From an uncultured Collinsella sp. (GTDB taxonomy: Bacteria; Actinomycetota; Coriobacteriia; Coriobacteriales; Coriobacteriaceae): 18,181 nucleotides of DNA. Numbering within the stretch: the first letter of the stretch is position 1; every line of letters begins with the position of its first letter. Shown piece after piece: positions 1 to 7,600 of the stretch. Location: positions 1 to 18,181 of the forward strand of contig URWZ01000007.1 in assembly GCA_900551625.1 (NCBI GenBank), given 5' to 3'. The notes beneath the pieces are model-generated. The model was not told the DNA's origin and ran no database searches. It saw nothing but the letters and a program-made list of their open reading frames with translations. A program made the position numbers and the translations under genes.

Positions 1-49
1 ACGAGATAGCGTAGCGTCTCGTGGGCTCGGAGATGTGTATAAGAGACAG
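1..49. other. Illumina Nextera i7 adapter left on the contig end (artefact)
   Basis: Bases 16-49 match the 34-nt Nextera read-2 transposase adapter exactly, ending in the Tn5 mosaic end AGATGTGTATAAGAGACAG (31-49). Bases 1-7 (ACGAGAT) match the end of the P7 flow-cell oligo, and bases 8-15 (AGCGTAGC) sit where the i7 index belongs and match, from memory, index N709. The order P7 tail, 8-nt index, adapter is that of a library molecule, not of a genome. The true genomic sequence starts at about base 50, which also suggests that base 1 is a real contig end. Confidence 0.97.
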
Positions 50-184
50 GCCATAACCACTCCCGCGTCGAACGATAGACAACCCCCATTGTACCGAGAT
101 AAAAAAGAAAGCCCCCAACAAAGGAGCTCTCAACGCCGATAAACGGTACCTATAAAAATGAATTCAGACTTGTAACCCTGCGGC

Positions 185-248
185 GTTAAACAAAGGAAGC
201 CCCGTCCCCCGGAACTGTTTCCTTGGCGCGACTTCTGGCGAAGCCAGG
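185..248. repeat. Repeat copy A, half element
   Basis: This stretch resembles 281-343 over about 63 bases, with roughly 80% or more of positions equal by eye. Shared blocks include ACAAAGGA, GCCCCGT, CGCGACTTCTGGC and AAGCCAGG. It contains the small hairpin CTGGC-GAA-GCCAG. Unlike copy B it has no matching outer arm on the other side, so it looks like one half of the element. Read on the minus strand it ends in GGGGGACGGGGCTTCC then TTTGTTT. Confidence 0.7.
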
Positions 249-280
249 GCAATTTATTCAGCCCAGTAACCCAGTAGCGA

Positions 281-343
281 GTTAACAAAGGAGGCCCCGT
301 TTCCCCGGAGCTGATTCCGTCGCGCGACTTCTGGCAAAGCCAG
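281..343. repeat. Repeat copy B, inner half of a long hairpin
   Basis: This is the second copy of the repeat, closest to fba. It contains the same central hairpin (CTGGC, 331-335, with GCCAG, 339-343) and the same conserved blocks as copy A. Here the element is complete, because a matching outer arm lies at 367-383. The tandem arrangement with an incomplete copy suggests duplication followed by decay, or insertion of a small palindromic element of the REP type. The family is not identified. Confidence 0.7.
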
Positions 344-383
344 GTGAGCGCGAGGGAAACAGCGTAGGGGAAACGGGGCCTCC
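290..383 (-). terminator. Long hairpin after fba, probable terminator or palindromic element
   Basis: Two 17-base arms are perfect inverted repeats: GGAGGCCCCGTTTCCCC at 290-306 and its complement at 367-383. Inside are a second pair, TCGCGC (320-325) with GCGCGA (348-353), and an inner CTGGC-AAA-GCCAG hairpin, so the whole unit folds as nested stems. On the minus strand it begins 21 nt after the fba stop codon and is followed by TTTGTTAAC. That fits a terminator for fba, although the T tract is short and the loop is large. It may equally be a REP-like element that doubles as a terminator. Confidence 0.55.
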
Positions 384-404
384 GACGGGAAGTTAAACCG
401 CTAC

Positions 405-1271
405 TTACGCCTTGTTGACGGAGCCAAACTCCTCCATGAGCTCCTTGGTGCGGGCAACGATGTTGTCGCGACCAGGCTTGAGGAGCTTGCGGGGGTCAAA
501 GCCCTTGCCCTGCTGATCCTTGCCAGCCTCGATGTACTCGCGGACGCCCTTGGCGAAGACGAGCTGCAGGTCGGTGTTGACGTTGATCTTGGAGATGCCC
601 AGGGAGATGGCCTTCTTGATCTGATCCTCGGGGATGCCGGTACCACCGTGCAGAACGAGGGGCAGGTCGCCGGTCTGAGCCTTGATCTCGCCCAGACGCT
701 CGAAGGAAAGGCCAGCCCAGTCGGCGGGATACACGCCGTGGATGTTGCCGATGCCGCAGGCGAGGAAGTCGACGCCCAGGTCAGCAATCTGCTTGCACTC
801 AGCGGGGTCAGCGAGCTCGCCGTTGGAGGTCACGCCGTCCTCGGTGCCGCCGATGCCGCCGACCTCGGCCTCGATGGACATGCCCTTGGAGTGGGCAAGC
901 TCAACGAGCTCCTTGGTGCGGTCGAGGTTAAGCTGGAAGGTCTCCTCGTGAGAGCCGTCATACATGATGGACGTGAAGCCGGCCTCGATGCACTTGAAGC
1001 AGTCCTCGTAAGAACCGTGATCGAGGTGAAGGGCGACGGGAACGGTAACGCCCGTGGCCTCGACGGCAGCCTTGACCATGTCGGCGCAGACCTTGAAACC
1101 GCCCATCCACTTAGCGGCACCAGCGGTGCACTGAAGGATCAGCGGAGACTTGGCCTCCTCGGCGGCCTGGAGAATAGCCAGGGTCCACTCGAGGTTGTTG
1201 GTGTTGAAGGCACCGAGAGCGTACTTGCCGGCCTCGGCCTTCTTGAGCATGTCTGCTGCGTTGACGAGCAT
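405..1271 (-). CDS. fba: Class II fructose-1,6-bisphosphate aldolase
   Basis: This enzyme reversibly cleaves fructose-1,6-bisphosphate to glyceraldehyde-3-phosphate and dihydroxyacetone phosphate, a central step of glycolysis and gluconeogenesis in the cytoplasm. The 288-residue product has the class II TIM-barrel motifs: LDHGS (83-87, first zinc-ligand His85 and catalytic Asp84), YDGSHEE (104-110), AEVGGIGGTED (135-145), GNIHGVYP (175-182, His178), LVLHGGTGIP (205-214, His208) and INVNTDL (229-235). The length is typical of the family. The frame stays open upstream to 1367, but the ATG at 1271 is chosen because a perfect AGGAGG (1280-1285) lies 8 nt before it and the protein then begins at the usual family N-terminus. 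It is separated by 194 nt from the upstream hydrolase gene and has a candidate promoter, so it is probably transcribed alone. Confidence 0.97.
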   Translation of the reverse strand: MLVNAADMLKKAEAGKYALGAFNTNNLEWTLAILQAAEEAKSPLILQCTAGAAKWMGGFKVCADMVKAAVEATGVTVPVALHLDHGSYEDCFKCIEAGFTSIMYDGSHEETFQLNLDRTKELVELAHSKGMSIEAEVGGIGGTEDGVTSNGELADPAECKQIADLGVDFLACGIGNIHGVYPADWAGLSFERLGEIKAQTGDLPLVLHGGTGIPEDQIKKAISLGISKINVNTDLQLVFAKGVREYIEAGKDQQGKGFDPRKLLKPGRDNIVARTKELMEEFGSVNKA

Positions 1272-1311
1272 AAAAGAAACCTCCTGTAAGGTTGCTCCGA
1301 TAACGCCTCTG

Positions 1312-1339
1312 ATTTTACCACGGCGCACCCGAGCATAAA
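1312..1339 (-). promoter_or_regulatory. Candidate promoter of fba
   Basis: On the minus strand a good -10 box, TAAAAT (1312-1317), is preceded by 16 nt and TTTATG (1334-1339), a weak -35. Transcription would start near 1305, giving a leader of about 35 nt that carries the AGGAGG site. Just upstream lies a short inverted repeat, TTCGT-N6-ACGAA (1342-1357), which could be an operator. The -35 is poor, so this is a candidate only. Confidence 0.4.
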
Positions 1340-1412
1340 CGTTCGTTTGTTCACGAATATCGTCCAAACAGACTTTTTTGACCGTTTGCCCTACGAAATT
1401 GACCCGTTGGGG

Positions 1413-1468
1413 AAAAATAGCTTGACGTTTGGACGCTTCTCGTGCTTTAGAAGCTGACTATAAAGCTA
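1413..1468 (-). terminator. Candidate terminator of the recJ-rel-MBL unit
   Basis: Read on the minus strand, TAGCTT starting at the stop codon of the hydrolase gene (1463-1468) pairs with AAGCTA (1418-1423), which is followed directly by TTTTT (1413-1417). Inside lies a second stem, GCTTCT with AGAAGC. The order nested stem, then U run is that of an intrinsic terminator, though the stem is interrupted and AT-rich. A 9-bp inverted repeat, CGTCCAAAC (1361-1369) with GTTTGGACG (1427-1435), lies in the same gap and may offer an alternative fold. Confidence 0.45.
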
Positions 1469-2149
1469 CACCTGCATGAAAGGGTTCTGCATGAGCTCGC
1501 GTGCCATGGTGGTCGAATCGCCATGGCCGGTTAGGCAAACGGTATCGGGCGGAAGAAGCCGGGCGAGCTTGGAGAGCGAGCGCAGAATCGCCGCCTCGTC
1601 GCCACCGGCAAGATCGGTGCGGCCGTGCCCACCCGGAAACAGGGTGTCGCCCACAAAGGCAATGTTCCCCTGCTCGGTGGCAGCAAACAAGACGATCCCG
1701 CCCGGCGTATGCCCTGGCGTCTCGATCACCTGCAGGCAGATATCGCCCACCTTGAGAGTATCGCCCTCGGCGAGCAGACGCGTCGGCTCCCCAGGGTCGG
1801 ACGTCTCAATGCCCCACATAGCTCGCTGTTCCTCGATGTTCGCATGCGGCACCGCCACATCCTTAGAACACAGCTCATACTGACAGCCCTCGCCAACGGT
1901 GGTTCGCACGCCGGCAACACCACCAACATGATCGGCATGGCCATGAGTGCACACGACGCCAAGCATGCGTACGCCGGGATGCTTGGCTCGAATATGCTCT
2001 ACCAAGCGCTCGCCTTCCCATGCGGGGTCGATAATCACACACTCATTGTCCGAAATAACAGCATAGCTATTGGTCTGAATGGGACCGTTTACGAGCGTCT
2101 CGATCTCGACCGACCCCTTGGGAGTTACATCCAAGGACATAGCACTCAT
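1466..2149 (-). CDS. MBL-fold metallo-hydrolase, glyoxalase II-like
   Basis: The 227-residue product is a small metallo-beta-lactamase-fold hydrolase of the type annotated as hydroxyacylglutathione hydrolase-like. Metal ligands are visible: THGHADH (68-74), PGHTPGG (146-151, His147), VGDTLF (167-171, bridging Asp168) and TGHGD (207-211, His209). It lacks the long C-terminal substrate domain of true glyoxalase II, so the thioester substrate is unknown. There is no signal peptide, so it should be cytoplasmic. The start at 2149 has a purine-rich GGAGAGGG just upstream; Met4 is an alternative. It lies 84 nt downstream of rel with a hairpin between them. A gene of this family next to relA is also seen in many Firmicutes, where recJ, apt, relA, dtd and a hydrolase cluster together. 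Confidence 0.88.
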   Translation of the reverse strand: MSAMSLDVTPKGSVEIETLVNGPIQTNSYAVISDNECVIIDPAWEGERLVEHIRAKHPGVRMLGVVCTHGHADHVGGVAGVRTTVGEGCQYELCSKDVAVPHANIEEQRAMWGIETSDPGEPTRLLAEGDTLKVGDICLQVIETPGHTPGGIVLFAATEQGNIAFVGDTLFPGGHGRTDLAGGDEAAILRSLSKLARLLPPDTVCLTGHGDSTTMARELMQNPFMQV

Positions 2150-2170
2150 GTCCCTCTCCTCTCTATAGAA

Positions 2171-2196
2171 CTCGAGGCATCAAACGATGCCTCGAG
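2171..2196 (-). terminator. Perfect 11-bp hairpin between rel and the hydrolase gene
   Basis: CTCGAGGCATC (2171-2181) and its exact complement (2186-2196) enclose a 4-nt loop. It lies 37 nt past the rel stop codon and about 20 nt before the hydrolase start. The run after it on the minus strand is TTCTATAG, too mixed for a strong intrinsic terminator, so partial termination, mRNA end protection or processing are all possible. The ribosome site of the next gene follows directly. Confidence 0.5.
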
Positions 2197-2233
2197 TGTA
2201 GCGAATATTGATAATGTGGCACGTTCGTCGCGA

Positions 2234-4594
2234 CTAAACGCGGCGCTTAAGCTGGGCTCCACCCTCGCCGGGCATCAGGCGGCGTGCGTCGTAGACCGAG
2301 TCAACGCCGCTGATAGAGGCCAGCAGCGGATCCAGACCACTCGCGTCCGAGATCTCGACCATAAAGCGCAGGGTTGCAATACCCTCGCGGTTGGTCGACG
2401 TGGCGGCAGAAAGGATATTGCCGCCCGCATCGCCAATGGCAATGGTGACATCCTTGAGCAGGCCCATGCGGTCCAGGCACTCGACCACGATCTCGACCTG
2501 GAAGAGAGTGTCGGCAGCACCATCCCACTCTACGTCAATCATGCGCTCGGGGTGCTCCATGAGGCCCTTGACGTTGGGGCAGTTGGCGCGATGTACCGAA
2601 ACGCCACGACCGCGCGTGATGAAGCCGACGATGTCGTCGCCCGTCACGGGATTGCAGCAATGGGCCAGACGAACCAGCAGGCCGCTGTTGCTCTCGCCCT
2701 TGACGATAATGCCGTTGCTGGCGCTCTTGCCACGCTTTTGCGGCTTGCGGTTGGAGCCGCGGGCCGGCTGTTTCACGACCTCGGCGATAGCCTCGGCCTT
2801 GGTGACCTGTTCCTCGGGCTTGGGGTCCAAGATTTGCTCGACCTTGTTACCCACAGCGCGCGGGGCAACCTTGCCGACGCCGACGGCGGCAAACAGGTCC
2901 TCAAGCTGCTTGTAGTTAAACTGCTCCGCCACGGCGTTGAGCGCACGCGTGGATCGCGGCGTAGAGATGCCATACCCGCGCTTGCGCAGGTCCTTGGCCA
3001 GTATATCGCGGCCGGCAGCAGCGTCATCGTCTTTGGTCGCGGCGGCGAAATAACGGCGAATCTTTGACTTGGCCGAAGGAGTCTTAACGATCTTGAGCCA
3101 ATCACGCGACGGCTTGGAACTCTTGTTGGTCAGGATTTCAACGCGGTCGCCCGTCTTGATTTCGTGCGTGAGCGGGGCCACCGCACCGTTGATCTTAGCG
3201 CCGACGCAGTGGTTGCCCACCTCGGTGTGAACGGCGTAGGCAAAGTCGAGCGGCGTGGAGCCGGCACGAAGCGCCATGACCTCGCCCTTGGGTGTAAAGA
3301 CAAAGATCTCCTGATCGAACAGATCAACCTTCAGCGAATGCAGGTATTCCTTGGCGTCGGTGATCTCATCAGACGCAGCCCAATCGAGCGAATGCTTGAG
3401 CCAGTTGATCTGGTCGTCCAAACGTTGAGCGTCATTGGTCTTGGAAGCAGACGATCCGCCCGACTTCTTATAGAGCCAGTGGGCGGCAATGCCGTACTCG
3501 GCCTGCTCATGCATCTCATAGGTTCGAATCTGAATCTCGAGCGGGCGGGCCGTGGGGCCGATAACCGTCGTGTGGAGCGACTGGTAGTTATTAACCTTGG
3601 GCATGGCGATATAGTCTTTAAAGCGACCGGGCATGGGGTGCCACAGTGTATGCACCGCGCCGAGCGTGGAGTAGCAATCGCGCACCGAATGCGTGATGAC
3701 GCGCAGTGCCACCAGGTCGTAGATCTCGGAGAACTCCTTGCCCTTGCGCTTCATCTTTTGGTAGATGGACCAATAGTGCTTGGAGCGGCCATTGATCTGG
3801 AAGCCCTCCAGGCCGATGCGGTTGAGCTCGTCGGTGAGCGTCTTGATGGTCTCGGCCAGATAGCGCTCACGGACCTCACGAGACTCCGCCACCATGCGCG
3901 CGATGCGCTGGTAGGCGTCGGGCTCAAGGTAGAAGAAGGACAGGTCCTCGAGCTCCCACTTAATAGAGCTCATGCCCAGACGGTCGGCCAGGGGCGCATA
4001 CACGTCCATGGTCTCGCGAGCCTTAAACAGGCGACGGTCCTCACGCAGGGCTGCAAGGGTGCGCATGTTGTGCAGACGGTCGGCAAGTTTGACGATAATG
4101 ACGCGGATGTCCTTGGACATGGCGAGGAACATCTTGCGCAGCGTGAGGGCCTGCTTCTCGTCCATGCTGTCGACTTCGATGTTGGTGAGCTTGGTCACGC
4201 CATCGACGAGCTCGGCAACCGTATCGCCAAACAGGCCGGACACATCGGCAAGCGAGGTCTCGGTATCCTCGACGGTATCGTGCAGCAGCGCGGCGCACAC
4301 CACATCGCAGTCCATCTTGAGATCGGCCAAAATGATGGCCACCTCGACGGGATGGTTGATGTACATCTCACCCGAACGGCGCTTTTGGTTGCAGTGCTTC
4401 TCGGCAGCAAAGCAATAGGCCTGCTCCACCTTGGAGAAGTCGTCCTCATTCATATATTTGAGGCACAGGCGCTCCAGCTTGTCGTAGCTGTCCGCCATAA
4501 TCTCGGGCGGCAGCTCATCGGCATGCTTATAGTGCTCCATCTCCGAGAACGGTTGGAGGGTGGAATCATGGGCGGTACGGGCTGCGGCATCCAT
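2234..4594 (-). CDS. rel: Bifunctional (p)ppGpp synthetase/hydrolase Rel
   Basis: This is the long RelA/SpoT homologue (786 residues) that makes and degrades the alarmone (p)ppGpp in the stringent response, normally by sensing stalled ribosomes. The hydrolase domain is intact: RRSGE with HP (72-82), HDTVEDT (105-111) and ADRLHN (171-176). The synthetase domain has GRFKDYIAMPK (323-333), the RxKD form found in bifunctional enzymes rather than the ExDD of synthesis-only RelA, plus NYQSLHT (336-342) and EIQIRT (353-358). A TGS domain (about 429-490), a Cys-rich segment with HCCNP and HRANC (645-672) and a C-terminal ACT domain (about 697-775) follow. The start at 4594 is preceded by AAGGGG; Met19 is the next alternative. 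It begins 15 nt after the recJ-helicase stop, so the two are probably co-transcribed. Confidence 0.97.
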   Translation of the reverse strand: MDAAARTAHDSTLQPFSEMEHYKHADELPPEIMADSYDKLERLCLKYMNEDDFSKVEQAYCFAAEKHCNQKRRSGEMYINHPVEVAIILADLKMDCDVVCAALLHDTVEDTETSLADVSGLFGDTVAELVDGVTKLTNIEVDSMDEKQALTLRKMFLAMSKDIRVIIVKLADRLHNMRTLAALREDRRLFKARETMDVYAPLADRLGMSSIKWELEDLSFFYLEPDAYQRIARMVAESREVRERYLAETIKTLTDELNRIGLEGFQINGRSKHYWSIYQKMKRKGKEFSEIYDLVALRVITHSVRDCYSTLGAVHTLWHPMPGRFKDYIAMPKVNNYQSLHTTVIGPTARPLEIQIRTYEMHEQAEYGIAAHWLYKKSGGSSASKTNDAQRLDDQINWLKHSLDWAASDEITDAKEYLHSLKVDLFDQEIFVFTPKGEVMALRAGSTPLDFAYAVHTEVGNHCVGAKINGAVAPLTHEIKTGDRVEILTNKSSKPSRDWLKIVKTPSAKSKIRRYFAAATKDDDAAAGRDILAKDLRKRGYGISTPRSTRALNAVAEQFNYKQLEDLFAAVGVGKVAPRAVGNKVEQILDPKPEEQVTKAEAIAEVVKQPARGSNRKPQKRGKSASNGIIVKGESNSGLLVRLAHCCNPVTGDDIVGFITRGRGVSVHRANCPNVKGLMEHPERMIDVEWDGAADTLFQVEIVVECLDRMGLLKDVTIAIGDAGGNILSAATSTNREGIATLRFMVEISDASGLDPLLASISGVDSVYDARRLMPGEGGAQLKRRV

Positions 4595-4609
4595 CGAGGT
4601 CCCCTTCCC

Positions 4610-7600
4610 CTAGGCCCGCGGTACGATCGGGCGGTTAACTTTGGCTAGCATATCAGAAGCGCACGAATCAAGCGCCCAACTCCGGAAAGCCGAGAACTCC
4701 ATGCGCGAGCGCAAGCCCTCCAAATAGCGGATTGACCTGCTCAATTGCACACGGCCGGGGTTTTCGGCCATCGCAATGCGACGGGTGTCATCAAACCCCG
4801 AAACGCGACAGAAGCCAAGCTCTTCGAAGATTCCCAGACCGCTTGCCACCGAGCGCTCGTCAACCGGCGTGCGGGCATCGATGGCAAGGCACATCTGCGC
4901 GATGTCGATATCGCTCGCACTAAATGAGTCGGCTCCGGTCTTGCCGCGGTTGGAGCGCCACATAGTCTGCAGCGCGCGATAGAGCGTGACGAGCTCGTCG
5001 CGCTCGGGCGCGTAGCAGTCGAGCAGGCGCTCGTTAATGCGAGCGTCACGCGACGAATAGAGCAGGTGAATCACGGCAGGTTGCCCGTCGCGACCGGCGC
5101 GTCCGCTCATCTGGTTGAACTCAATGCTGCCAAACGGCATGTGATAGAGCACGACATGGCGGATATCGGGCAGGTTCACGCCCTCACCAAAGGCAGAGGT
5201 CGAAACGATGCAACTGAGGCTTCCGTCACGAAACGCTTCCTCCACGCGGCGACGATCGGAGCGCGCAAGCCCCGCGTTATAGAATGCGATGCGGGTCGCG
5301 CAATCGGGTACCCGCTTGCGCAGCGTCTTAGCAAGCGCCACGGACTGGTCGCGCGAGTTGACGTAGATGACGGTCTTCTCCCCCGTAGCCACGATTGACA
5401 CCAGGCGGTTCTCGCGGCTCGCAAGGTCCCGGTCATCCTCGAGCCGCAAGTTCTCGCGCACCGTCTCGTCGACCACTGTACGGGTAATCGGTAGCACGCG
5501 GGCGAGCTCGGCCACAACCGGAGCCGTTGCGGTGGCAGTCGCGGCCAGAACGACCGGGTCACCCAGGGCCTTGAGGATATCGGGCATGTCGAGATAGGCA
5601 CTGCGGTCGCCGCCCTTGGCAAGACCGGCATGATGCGCCTCATCGATAACGACAAACCCGATACGCCCCGAGCGCGCAAAGCGATCACGGTGAATAGACA
5701 GGAACTCAGGCGTCGTGAGCACGATGCCGGTGCGGCCCGAAGCCAAGCCGGCAAACACGTCATCGCGCGCCGCCTCCACGGTCTCGCCGGTCAACACGCC
5801 CACGCCAATGCCGAGCGCAGCCATCGTCGACGAGAGGTGATAGGCCTGGTCAGCAACGAGCGCACGCAGCGGATAGACAAAGATGCTCGCACGCCCACGA
5901 AGGACCGCCTCGCGCGCGGCGTGCACATGGAAGATGAGCGACTTGCCACGCCCCGTCCCCATAACAGCCAAAACGCTCTGGTGGTCGGCGAGGGCGTCGA
6001 GTGCCTCGACCTGCGCGCGATGTGGCTGGTTCGAGCCGATAAAGCTATGGATAAGCGAGCGCGTGAGCTCGGTATAGGAAAGCTGGGCGAGCGTCTCGCG
6101 TTTACGCGACTCCAGACGCAGGCCAGAATCCGCCGGCTGCACGCCGCGGCGAAGCTCACATGCCGGATCGTCGATATTGGGCGCCGCGGTATCGCGCACC
6201 AAGACATCTTTGATCATGAGCTTGGGCTTCACACGTCCCTGCCAATGCTCGGCCACTGCCTCGAACACCAGGTCGACGGCGCTATCGCAATTGATGAGCT
6301 TATCGATCTGCGGCACGCGGAACATAATGGCCGGCACACTCGCGGCGCCATCGGTCGCCACGAAGCGCATGTGCTCGCCGGTTTTGCCCACCACGGCTCG
6401 GTCGCACATTGTCACGCCCTCGGCCGCTAACAGCGGCACCTTGTTGCCCTGGCCAAACGGCTCAAGACGGGAGATTTGCTCGATGGTCTCGATATTTAGC
6501 TCGGAGAGGTCAACGGTGGCGGCAACCTCGTCGGTGTCCTCAAAGTCCTCGGCGGGAAGCTCGGACAGCACGGCGGAAAGGCGACGGCGGAACTCGTCGA
6601 GCTTGGACGCCTCGATGGTCACGCCCACCGCACCCGCATGCCCGCCGCGACGAATCAGCAGATCCGAGCAGCGCTCGACAGCGTCGAACAGGTTGACCTT
6701 GCCCACCGAGCGACCCGAACCGCGAGCGATACCGTCTTCGATCGAGAACAGCAGCGCCGGCACGTGATAACGGTTGGTCAGGCGGCTCGCTACGATACCC
6801 TTGACGCCCTCGTGCCAGCCCTCGCCACCCACGACGATTGCGCGACCGCCATCATAGGTCTCCTCGACCTTTGCCATGGCATCGCGCGTGAGCTCCGCCT
6901 CGATCTCGCGACGCTGACGGTTAATCTCCTCGAGCTCGGCCGCCAGCGCGCTTGCCTCGATGGGATCGCGGGCAAGCAGCAGGTCGAGCGCCAGCTTGGG
7001 ATCGGCCATGCGGCCGGCGGCGTTCAAGCGGGGAATGAGCGAAAACGACAGGCCATCGGCCGTAATACTAGAGAGGTCGGCCTTGGCGAGCGCGGCCAGC
7101 GCGATATAGCCGGGGCGGGCGGTCACGCGCATCTGCTGGATGCCCTCGGCGACCAGCGCGCGGTTCTCGGGCGTCAGCGGCATCATGTCGGACACGGTAC
7201 CCAGCGCCGCGACCTCGATCAGCGAACGCCAATACGACGGCTTGCCCAGACGCTCGCCCAGGACCTGCACCAGCTTGAGCGCCACACCGGCACCGGCAAG
7301 CTCGCGCGAGGGACCCTCGTCCTCGAGCTTTGGGTCGGTCAGGGGCACGCCCTGCGGCACCTGGTCGGACGGCTCGTGATGGTCCGTGACCACCAAATCG
7401 ATCCCCAGGCTCTCCAGATAGGAGACCTCTTCCTTGGCGGCAATGCCGTTATCGACGGTCACGATCAGCTGGGGGCGAGCGAGCTCGTTAACGCGGTCGA
7501 GTGCCGCGCGCGAAAGACCGTAGCCCTCATCAAAGCGATGCGGAATAAACGGCGTGACATCGGCGCCAAACGTGCGCAGCGCCTCGGTCAACAGGCAGGT

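Larger units (their letters stand above)
50..404. other. Gene-free region downstream of fba
   Basis: No convincing coding frame or RNA gene is visible here. The first part (50-184) is comparatively AT-rich, with short A runs at 101-110 and 153-159, and shows no motif I can name. The second part (185-383) carries two related repeat copies and a long hairpin, described separately. A short tandem repeat of CCCAGTA (262-268 and 270-276) lies between the two copies. Confidence 0.6.

Noticed and set aside
31..49. Tn5 mosaic end sequence
   Set aside because: It is part of the library adapter, in exact adapter order, and not evidence of a Tn5-type transposon in the genome.
290..383. Two-unit CRISPR-like repeat with the copy at 185-248
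   Set aside because: Only two imperfect copies exist, they are long, structured and unequal, and no cas gene is present.
1272..1367. 32-residue N-terminal extension of the aldolase
   Set aside because: The upstream part is unlike the family N-terminus and overlaps the candidate promoter, while the ATG at 1271 has a perfect AGGAGG site.
2150..2233. A missing dtd or apt gene in the recJ-rel-hydrolase cluster
   Set aside because: The 84-nt gap holds only the hairpin and no remnant of either gene, so the cluster is simply shorter than the Firmicutes form.
1625..3067. 480-codon plus-strand frame across the hydrolase and rel genes
   Set aside because: It is antisense to two well-supported genes and has no family motif; similar shadow frames lie opposite rel (3164-4648) and recJ (6638-7894).
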